Origin: Alistipes sp.
GTDB lineage: Bacteria; Bacteroidota; Bacteroidia; Bacteroidales; Rikenellaceae
Length of the DNA: 24,425 bases
NCBI GenBank assembly: GCA_017560305.1
Contig: JAFYOF010000159.1
Location: 1 to 24,425, forward strand
Direction: 5' to 3'
The notes under the pieces are model-generated. The model did not search any database. It saw only the letters and a list, made by a program, of their open reading frames with translations, and was not told the origin of the DNA. The position numbers and the translations under genes are program-made. Positions 17,037-23,143 of this stretch are shown piece by piece (within the stretch, counting starts at the first letter, position 1; each line of letters starts with the position of its first letter).

Positions 17037-17077
17037 GAGTGGGGTTGTCGCTGCTGCGGCGACCCCGCTTTTCTGTT
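17037..17077 (+). terminator. Intrinsic terminator after the alpha-galactosidase gene
   Basis: GGGGTTGTCGC (17041-17051) pairs with GCGGCGACCCC (17056-17066) with two G-T wobbles and a TGCT loop. The stem can extend by four more pairs, two of them wobbles, and is followed by TTTCTGTTTTT. Confidence 0.85.
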
Positions 17078-17112
17078 TTTGAGCGAGCGAGTGTGGGTTT
17101 TGTGGGGAAAAA

Positions 17113-17144
17113 GTTGCGGGGAAAGAAAATTATGCTTAATTTTG
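17113..17144 (+). promoter_or_regulatory. Predicted promoter of the cytoplasmic Gfo/Idh/MocA gene
   Basis: GTTG (17113-17116, 3/4 match) lies 20 bases before a perfect -7 box TAATTTTG (17137-17144). The leader to the ATG at 17192 would be about 40 bases. Confidence 0.65.
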
Positions 17145-17191
17145 AAAAAATGATTTGACCTTGAAATTATTAACCAACTTAAAACGATAAA

Positions 17192-18364
17192 ATGAAAAAC
17201 AGAAAATTGCGAATGGGTATGATTGGCGGCGGTAGCGATGCGTTTATCGGCGCTATTCATCGTCGTGCTGCCTTGATGGAGAACGGTATTGACCTTGTGT
17301 GTGGATGCTTCTCGATTAATCCTGAAATCTCGTTGAGCTCGGGTCGTGAGTACTTTGTGCCCGACAACCGCATCTACTTCACCTGGGAGGAGATGCTCGA
17401 GAAGGAGGCTGCGTTGCCAGAGGGCGAGAGAATGGATTTTGTCACAATCGTGACTCCTAACCGCTTCCATTATGCACCTGCGGCGAGAGCCTTGGAGTTG
17501 GGTTTCAATGTGGTGCTGGATAAGCCGATGACATTCACATTGGAGGAGGCTTTGTCGTTGCGTGAGAAGGTGCAGCAGACAGGTCTTACACTTGCTCTGA
17601 CCCATGTTTACAGTGGCTATCCTGCAGTGAAGGAGATGAAGCGCAGAATTGCAGCGGGCGTGATTGGTAAGGTGCGTCGTGTCTTTGTGGAGTATACGCA
17701 GGGCTGGCTCACAAAGCGAATCGAGTTGCAGGGTGGCAACAATGCCGTGTGGCGTAACGACCCAAAGCAGGCTGGTAAGGGCGGTTGCGTGGGCGATATC
17801 GGAACGCACGCCTGGCATTTGGTGGAGTATGTGACTGGAGCAAAGGTGACGGAGGTTTGTGCTGATTTGCAGCGTGTGGCGGAGGGTCGTCCTGTGGATG
17901 ACGATGCGTGCGCATTTATGCATACAGATCAGGGCTTTACGGCTCTGTTGCAGGCTACGCAGATTGCAACTGGTGAGGCGAATAATATCCGCCTGCGTGT
18001 CTATGGTACAGAGGGCGGAATGGAGTGGCGTCAGATGGAGCCAAACATCCTGATTGCCAAGTGGCACGACCGACCTGAGGAGCATATCCGTATGGGTAAT
18101 GGTGGCGACTTCCTGACCGACTTCACGAAGTGGAATACCCGTACACCAGCGGGTCACCCAGAGGGCTTTATTGAGTCGTTTGCAAACATCTATCGCAACT
18201 TTGCGCTGACTGTTCGTGCGCGTCACGCTGGCGAGACTCCTACCGAGGAGATGCTCGACTTCCCAAATGTTGAGGATGGTGTTCGCGGTATGCAGTTCGT
18301 GGAGACGATGGTGCAGGCGGGATACGACAGCGAGCAGAAGTGGCATAAATGGGTGGAGAAATAG
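17192..18364 (+). CDS. Cytoplasmic Gfo/Idh/MocA-family sugar dehydrogenase
   Basis: The 390-residue product has no signal peptide and a complete Gfo/Idh/MocA layout. The N-terminal Rossmann fold contains MGMIGGGSDAFIG (8-20) for NAD(P). DKP (110-112) carries the conserved catalytic lysine K111, and the C-terminal alpha/beta domain has GDIGTHAWHL, whose D202 and H206 form the DxxxH motif. It should oxidise or reduce a hydroxyl of a sugar, polyol or glycoside using NAD(P)H. Family members include glucoside 3-dehydrogenases such as E. coli YcjS and inositol dehydrogenases; the exact substrate cannot be told. It has its own promoter and terminator and sits between the alpha-galactosidase and the cytochrome gene. 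Confidence 0.85.
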   Translation: MKNRKLRMGMIGGGSDAFIGAIHRRAALMENGIDLVCGCFSINPEISLSSGREYFVPDNRIYFTWEEMLEKEAALPEGERMDFVTIVTPNRFHYAPAARALELGFNVVLDKPMTFTLEEALSLREKVQQTGLTLALTHVYSGYPAVKEMKRRIAAGVIGKVRRVFVEYTQGWLTKRIELQGGNNAVWRNDPKQAGKGGCVGDIGTHAWHLVEYVTGAKVTEVCADLQRVAEGRPVDDDACAFMHTDQGFTALLQATQIATGEANNIRLRVYGTEGGMEWRQMEPNILIAKWHDRPEEHIRMGNGGDFLTDFTKWNTRTPAGHPEGFIESFANIYRNFALTVRARHAGETPTEEMLDFPNVEDGVRGMQFVETMVQAGYDSEQKWHKWVEK

Positions 18365-18403
18365 TCTAAAAAACACTCTTTTTATCCAAATCTTTGATAT
18401 GGG

Positions 18404-18441
18404 GCAACTGATGAAAGGTCGGTTGCTTCTTTTTTTTCTTT
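18404..18441 (+). terminator. Intrinsic terminator after the cytoplasmic Gfo/Idh/MocA gene
   Basis: GCAACTGA (18404-18411) pairs with TCGGTTGC (18419-18426), with one G-T wobble and a 7-base loop. A long T-rich tail (TTCTTTTTTTTCTTT) follows. Confidence 0.85.
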
Positions 18442-18459
18442 AGAAAAAGGGGCTTTTGT

Positions 18460-18490
18460 TTTGAAAATGGTGAAAAATTTATTATTTTTG
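18460..18490 (+). promoter_or_regulatory. Predicted promoter of the cytochrome-led cluster
   Basis: TTTG (18460-18463) and TATTTTTG (18483-18490) are perfect -33 and -7 boxes 19 bases apart. The leader to the ATG at 18530 is about 33 bases. No comparable perfect -33/-7 pair was found before the next three genes, so this may drive the cluster to 22969. Confidence 0.72.
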
Positions 18491-18529
18491 ACCGAATTTA
18501 TAGATAAACAAGAATAGTAATCGATAATT

Positions 18530-20065
18530 ATGTCTAAATCAGGAAGTAAGAAAAAGATTTTCCTTGCCATTCTGGCGGGTCTGGTCATTGGCTTTTCGTT
18601 GATGATTGCGTTTAACTACATGTGGGTAAACAGCTCGAAGAACGAGTCTTGTATGGCTTGCCACTTTCACCCAGAGTCAGATGCAAGCTGGAAGCAGTCA
18701 GTTCACTACAATAACAACAGCGGCGTGATGACCGAGTGTTCGGCGTGCCACCTCCCTCCAAAGGGCTCTTTCGACTATGTGAAGGCGAAGGTGAAGGCTG
18801 GTACGAAGGATTTGTGGTCGTATATGACCAAGAACACCGAGGATGTGGATTGGGATAGCAAGGGCGAGTTGGAGTACGCACAGAAGATTGTCTACAATGA
18901 GTCTTGCAAGGCGTGTCACATCAACATCTTCCCTTCTGGTATGAGTGACGAGGGTATCACAGCCCACCTCTACTACGACGATAACGAGGAAAAACTCAAT
19001 CTGCAGTGTATCAGCTGCCACCTCGATGTGGGTCATTACAACCCTAACTACAAGCACTCGGCTTTGACCGAGGCGCCAGTTAGTGACGATAACAAGGCGG
19101 TTTATGAGGCTGCTACAACTGTGACAAAGTTTGAGAATTTTGAGGAGACAATTCCTGGTACTACCGCTTCAATCCGTATGGTGGCAGTTCCTGGCGGTAG
19201 CTTCAAGATGGGTAGCTCGGAGAAGGAGCCATTCCACAAGGCTGATGAGGCTCCACAGCGCAATGTGACCGTGTCGTCATTCTTTATGGGCGAGTTGGAG
19301 GTTACTTGGGATCAGTATTGGGCATTCTACAAGGAGACAATGTCGGAGGGTCGTACATCACCTGAGACAATATACGCAAACAACCAGCGCGAGGATTGTG
19401 ACGCAGTGAGTGGTCCAACGCCTCCATTTGGTTTCCCTGACCAGGGTTGGGGTATGGGTGAGCGTCCAGCAATCACAATGACACACTATGCAGCGCAGAC
19501 ATTCTGCCAGTGGCTCTCGCTCAAGACTGGCAAGAAGTATCGCTTGCCAACCGAGGCGGAGTGGGAGTATGCGGCTCGTGGTGGCACAGAGACTCCATAC
19601 TACTTTGAGGGTAACCCAAAGAAGTTCTCTGATGAGGGATTCTGGAGTGGTTTGTTTGGTGCTGATACAACCGTTATCAACTCTTATGTGATTTATGCTC
19701 ACAACAGCAAGAACCGTACACAAGAGCCATCGAAGGTGAAGGCAAACCCATTCGGTTTGAAGAATATGTTGGGTAATGTGATGGAGTACTGCTCTGACTA
19801 CTACGCAGAGGATGCTTACTCAAAGATGCAGGATGGCGCAGTAAACCCAACAGGTCCGGCTTCGGGCGAGGAGCGCGTGGTGCGTGGTGGTTACTATGTG
19901 AACGATGCTGCCGACTTGCGTAGCGCGGCGCGTGGCAAGACACAGCACGATGCTTGGCTCAAGACCGACCCACAGAACCCAAAGAGTATCTGGTGGTACT
20001 CTGACATCAAGGGTGTAGGTTTCCGCGTAGTGTGCGAGGTGCCAGAGGGCGTTGAGGCAAACTAA
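18530..20065 (+). CDS. Membrane-anchored tetraheme cytochrome (NapC/NrfH type) fused to an FGE/SUMF1-like domain
   Basis: The 511-residue product begins with a short basic cytoplasmic end and one membrane helix (about 9-32). Four CxxCH haem-binding motifs follow: C41-H45, C70-H74, C126-H130 and C160-H164. Their setting (SVHYNNNSGVMTECSACHLPPKG) is that of NapC/NirT/NrfH quinol-linked cytochromes. From about 215 to 503 it has a formylglycine-generating-enzyme-like fold: MVAVPGGSFKMGS, YRLPTEAEWEYAARGG, GNVMEYCSDYY, VRGGYY and a GFRVV end. The catalytic cysteine pair of true FGE near RGGS is absent, so the domain is probably structural or a binding module. It likely faces the periplasm and exchanges electrons with menaquinone. 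The electron partner is unknown; the exported oxidoreductase downstream is a candidate. Confidence 0.85.
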   Translation: MSKSGSKKKIFLAILAGLVIGFSLMIAFNYMWVNSSKNESCMACHFHPESDASWKQSVHYNNNSGVMTECSACHLPPKGSFDYVKAKVKAGTKDLWSYMTKNTEDVDWDSKGELEYAQKIVYNESCKACHINIFPSGMSDEGITAHLYYDDNEEKLNLQCISCHLDVGHYNPNYKHSALTEAPVSDDNKAVYEAATTVTKFENFEETIPGTTASIRMVAVPGGSFKMGSSEKEPFHKADEAPQRNVTVSSFFMGELEVTWDQYWAFYKETMSEGRTSPETIYANNQREDCDAVSGPTPPFGFPDQGWGMGERPAITMTHYAAQTFCQWLSLKTGKKYRLPTEAEWEYAARGGTETPYYFEGNPKKFSDEGFWSGLFGADTTVINSYVIYAHNSKNRTQEPSKVKANPFGLKNMLGNVMEYCSDYYAEDAYSKMQDGAVNPTGPASGEERVVRGGYYVNDAADLRSAARGKTQHDAWLKTDPQNPKSIWWYSDIKGVGFRVVCEVPEGVEAN

Positions 20066-20149
20066 TTGGCTGCGATGGAATGTGCCAGAGGGCAAAAATG
20101 AGAACTTAAAACAAATAATATATTTACAAACTACTAAAATAAAACTACT

Positions 20150-21499
20150 ATGAGCAAGAACAAAATGAGCAGAAAGGACTTCTTGTCTTTGTCTGCAATT
20201 GCAGGTGTTTCAACTTTGGTTGGTTCATCAACTTTGATGACATCTTGTGGCGAGAAGGGTCCAGTTTACACTCCTCTCAAGCAGCCAGGTGAGTACTATG
20301 TACCAGTTTTGAACGATAAGGCTGACGATGGTAAGGAACTTAAGGTTGGTCTCGTAGGTTGCGGTGGCCGTGGTTCAGGCGCTATCTACAACCTTTTGAA
20401 TGCTGCTAACGGCATCAAGGTGGTTGCTTTGGGTGATACTTTCGCAGACCGTCTCAACGGCATCAAGGATCGTTTGGCAAAGGATGGTCAGGTTGTGGCT
20501 GACGACAAGTGCTTCGTTGGTTTCGACGCTTACAAGAAGGTTATCGACTCTGGTATCGATATGGTAATTCTCACTACTCCTCCAGCATTCCGTCCTATGC
20601 ATTTCCAGTATGCAGTAGAGAAGGGTGTTCACTCGTTCCTGGAGAAGCCAATCGCAGTAGACCCTAAGGGTTATCGTACAATTATGGCTGCTGCAAAGCA
20701 GGCAAAGGCTAAGAACTTGAGCGTTGTTTGCGGTACACAGCGTCACCACCAGCGTCCTTATGTTGAGGCATTCCAGAAGATTCAGGAGGGCTTGATCGGT
20801 GAGATCACTGGCGGTAATGTATACTGGAACCAGTCAATGCTCTGGTATCGTAACCGCGACAAGGCGTGGACAGATACTGAGTGGATGATTCGCGACTGGG
20901 TGAACTGGAAGTGGTTGTCAGGTGACCATATCGTTGAGCAGCATGTTCACAATATTGATGTATTCTTGTGGATGTCAGGCTTGAAGCCAGTGAAGGCTAC
21001 TGCATTCGGTGGTCGTCATCGCCGTATCACAGGTGACCAGTACGATATGTTCAGCGTAGACTTCGAGATGGAGAACGGTATCCACCTCCACTCTATGTGC
21101 CGCCAGATCAACGGTTGCTCTAACAACATCGGTGAGTACATTCAGGGTACAAAGGGCTCTTGGAACAGCTACAACCACGAGATTAAGGACTTGGCTGGCA
21201 ATGTAATCTGGAAGTATGATGAGGAGGCTGCAAAGGCTCAGTACCAGCAGTTCGACCCATATACTTTGGAGCATGTTGATTGGGTTAACCACATCCGCAA
21301 GGGCACAATGCACGACGAGGCAACAGAGTGTGCTATCTCTTGCTTGGCTGGTGTAATGGGTCGTGAGTCGGCTTACACTGGTGCAACAGTTACTTGGGAT
21401 GAGATGAGCCAGTCTCCAATCGACTATATGTCAGAGTTCAAGCACGAGCTCGGCAAGCAGGATATGGAGAAGTGTGTAGTTCCTACACCAGGTAAGTAA
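20150..21499 (+). CDS. Exported Gfo/Idh/MocA-family oxidoreductase (lipoprotein)
   Basis: The 449-residue product has a leader with SRKDFL (7-12), a hydrophobic stretch and a lipobox LMTSC with the lipid cysteine at 33. This is a Tat-like lipoprotein leader with RK instead of RR. The mature part has a Rossmann motif VGLVGCGGRGSG (G70, G72, G75), the conserved EKP (165-167) and the active-site region GDHIVEQHVHNID (258-270). Family members such as glucose-fructose oxidoreductase are exported with a tightly bound nicotinamide cofactor, which would suit this protein. It probably oxidises a sugar or glycoside outside the cytoplasm. It differs from GH109 glycosidases in its active-site sequence. 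Codon use is strongly biased, suggesting high expression. Confidence 0.82.
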   Translation: MSKNKMSRKDFLSLSAIAGVSTLVGSSTLMTSCGEKGPVYTPLKQPGEYYVPVLNDKADDGKELKVGLVGCGGRGSGAIYNLLNAANGIKVVALGDTFADRLNGIKDRLAKDGQVVADDKCFVGFDAYKKVIDSGIDMVILTTPPAFRPMHFQYAVEKGVHSFLEKPIAVDPKGYRTIMAAAKQAKAKNLSVVCGTQRHHQRPYVEAFQKIQEGLIGEITGGNVYWNQSMLWYRNRDKAWTDTEWMIRDWVNWKWLSGDHIVEQHVHNIDVFLWMSGLKPVKATAFGGRHRRITGDQYDMFSVDFEMENGIHLHSMCRQINGCSNNIGEYIQGTKGSWNSYNHEIKDLAGNVIWKYDEEAAKAQYQQFDPYTLEHVDWVNHIRKGTMHDEATECAISCLAGVMGRESAYTGATVTWDEMSQSPIDYMSEFKHELGKQDMEKCVVPTPGK

Positions 21500-21521
21500 T
21501 CCATCGCTTGAAGTGAATATT

Positions 21522-21557
21522 AAGGGTGGGGCGGACGCAAGTTTCACCCACCCTTTT
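21522..21557 (+). terminator. Hairpin with T-rich tail between oxidoreductase and cupin genes
   Basis: AAGGGTGGG (21522-21530) and CCCACCCTT (21547-21555) form a perfect 9-base-pair stem with a 16-base loop, followed by TTATAATAATAA. It can terminate, or partly attenuate, transcription inside the cluster; the next ATG is 15 bases further. Confidence 0.7.
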
Positions 21558-21570
21558 ATAATAATAAGAT

Positions 21571-22062
21571 ATGAGTAATCAACCCAAGACAGAGTTTATT
21601 GACATCGCCCTGATGGATGCGGTGGCCGAGAAGGCTACGCAGTCGCCACGCCGAAGGATGAACTATAACTTTCATCGTTCAACCGATGAGCCGATAAACC
21701 GCCTGCTCAATGTGATGCACCGAGGTAGTTATCTACCAGTGCACCGTCATCTTGACCCTGCCCGCTCGGAGAGCATCATTGTGGTGAGGGGAAAGGTCGG
21801 TTTGACAATCTATGACGATGCTGGTGCTGAGGTGGAGAGCAGAATCGTTGGCGCGGGATGCGACACGGTGGGCGTCGATATCGAGGCGGGTGTATGGCAC
21901 GGATTGGTGGTGCTGGAGGATGATACTGTGCTCTTTGAGGTGAAGCAGGGTCCGTTTGCCCCCATCACGCCAGAGAACATAGCGTCGTGGACACCAGCAG
22001 TTGAGGATGTGGCGGCGGTAGAAAAATTTGTTGCGGAGTTGGAAGAAAAATTTGAAAAATAG
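21571..22062 (+). CDS. WbuC-like cupin-fold metalloprotein
   Basis: The 163-residue product is a single-domain cupin without a signal peptide. Likely metal ligands are H58, H60 and E67 in PVHRHLDPARSE and H110 in VWHGL, the usual two-motif cupin arrangement. The start MSNQPKTEFIDIALMDAV, the NFHRSTDEPINRLLN segment and the FEVKQGPFAPI region resemble the WbuC family, often found near surface-polysaccharide genes but with no settled reaction. The C-terminal 25 residues are an acidic helix. It is 7 bases before the TIM-barrel gene and probably translated from the same mRNA. A role as a sugar epimerase, isomerase or sensor is possible but unproven. Confidence 0.75.
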   Translation: MSNQPKTEFIDIALMDAVAEKATQSPRRRMNYNFHRSTDEPINRLLNVMHRGSYLPVHRHLDPARSESIIVVRGKVGLTIYDDAGAEVESRIVGAGCDTVGVDIEAGVWHGLVVLEDDTVLFEVKQGPFAPITPENIASWTPAVEDVAAVEKFVAELEEKFEK

Positions 22063-22069
22063 ATTTGCT

Positions 22070-22969
22070 ATGAATAGAAAAGAGTTTTTGCAGACATCAT
22101 TGATGGGTGCAGCGGCTGTGGCTGCTACAACAGGTGCAGGTAGCCTTTTGACATCTTGCACACCAAAGAACAACACTCCATTGCGTATCTCATTCCAGGA
22201 GGGTACAGCTCCAGGTAGAACATTGGAGGAGAAGTTCGACTATATGGAGAAGTTGGGTATTGTGGGTTATGAGCCAGGCGGTCGTGGTTTGACTAACCGC
22301 GTGAACGATTTCCATCAGGCGTTGAAGGGTCGTAACATCAAGATTTCTGCTATCTGCGCAGGTTTTGATGGCTTCCTCTTGGCTGAGGACCCAGCTGTGA
22401 AGGCTTCATTTGACTCAACAATGCGTGACATCATTGCTGCTGCGGGTGAGATTGGCTCAACAGGTGTGATTATGGTGCCTGTGTTCAACCACCAGAAGCC
22501 TTGCTTGCCACACACATTGGAGACTCGTGAGTACCTTTGCGAGCAGATGCACGAGCTCGGTGAGTACGCATTGAAGCACAACACAACAGTTATCCTTGAG
22601 CCATTGAACCGCCGTGAGGCGCACTATATGCGTCAGGTGGCTGATGCAGCTGCTATCGCACGCGACTCGAAGAGCGCAGGTGTGAAGTGTATGGGTGACT
22701 TCTGGCATATGTCAGAGGAGACATCTGACTACGCAGCTTTGATGGCAGCAGGTCCAGAGTTCTTGCAGCATGTTCACATCGCAAGCCGTGGCACACGCCA
22801 GATGCCAGGTGAGAATGGCGAGTTGGATAACTACATCAACGGTTTCCGTGCATTGAAGGAGATGAACTACGCTCACTATGTAAGCTTCGAGTGCGGTTGC
22901 GCAGGCGAGCGTGAGGTGGTGCTTCCAGCGGCGGTGCAGTTGATGCGTGAGCAGTGGGAGAAGGCTTAA
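22070..22969 (+). CDS. Exported TIM-barrel sugar isomerase/epimerase-like lipoprotein
   Basis: The 299-residue product has the leader NRKEFLQTSLMGAAA and a lipobox LLTSC with the lipid cysteine at 30, again with a Tat-like RK pair. The mature part is a xylose-isomerase-like TIM barrel (AP-endonuclease 2 superfamily). The probable metal site is E177 (ILEPLNR), D210 and H213 (GDFWHMS), H236 (HVHIAS) and E274 (SFECG). Relatives are sugar epimerases and lyases of keto-sugars, for example E. coli YcjR paired with the dehydrogenase YcjS. Start choice: an upstream start inside the cupin gene would bury the signal peptide, so the ATG at 22070 is used. It probably acts on the product of the exported oxidoreductase. 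Confidence 0.82.
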   Translation: MNRKEFLQTSLMGAAAVAATTGAGSLLTSCTPKNNTPLRISFQEGTAPGRTLEEKFDYMEKLGIVGYEPGGRGLTNRVNDFHQALKGRNIKISAICAGFDGFLLAEDPAVKASFDSTMRDIIAAAGEIGSTGVIMVPVFNHQKPCLPHTLETREYLCEQMHELGEYALKHNTTVILEPLNRREAHYMRQVADAAAIARDSKSAGVKCMGDFWHMSEETSDYAALMAAGPEFLQHVHIASRGTRQMPGENGELDNYINGFRALKEMNYAHYVSFECGCAGEREVVLPAAVQLMREQWEKA

Positions 22970-23143
22970 AAAGGATGGCAAATGTGGCTGTTTTGGTGTC
23001 ACGCTCGTCGTGAGAATGCTCATTTACGCCGAGTAAACTCCGCTTCTCACTTCTCGCAGTCCTAAAAATAGCTCACATTATCCACTTTTTGGGATTGAAA
23101 CCTTGCTCAAAAATTGAGTGAAAATTAAAAACAAAAATTCTAT
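22970..23143. other. Intergenic region between the TIM-barrel gene and resB
   Basis: Besides the palindromic element, the gap has a small inverted repeat CTCAA/TTGAG (23106-23110, 23114-23118). No perfect TAnnTTTG promoter and no clear T-tailed terminator were found. resB could be read from upstream or from a promoter I cannot recognise. Confidence 0.4.
22997..23050. repeat. Imperfect palindromic intergenic element
   Basis: GTGAGAA (23010-23016) pairs with TTCTCAC (23044-23050), and within them TTTAC (23023-23027) pairs with GTAAA (23033-23037) around a 5-base loop. A second, mutually exclusive hairpin uses TCACG (22999-23003) and CGTGA (23009-23013). It may be a dispersed repeat or a regulatory leader for resB; the window holds one copy only. 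Confidence 0.4.

Noticed and set aside
17012..18376. 454-codon open frame on the minus strand opposite the cytoplasmic Gfo/Idh/MocA gene
   Set aside because: Low-complexity H/L/R/T-rich product covering a clear dehydrogenase gene, with no promoter and no homologous motif.
18530..20065. Functional NrfH of a nitrite reductase complex
   Set aside because: The haem domain is of this type, but no NrfA gene with its CxxCK and further haem motifs follows in the window, and the protein carries a large extra domain.
20150..21499. GH109 alpha-N-acetylgalactosaminidase as identity for the exported Gfo/Idh/MocA protein
   Set aside because: Size, leader and fold fit, but the GH109 active-site segments as I remember them (YQHDLRP and the YPTHGVGP region) are not present; the region here reads GDHIVEQHVHNID.
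23078..23086. TTATCCACT, one base from a DnaA box
   Set aside because: A single near-match with no cluster, no dnaA or dnaN gene and no other origin features nearby.
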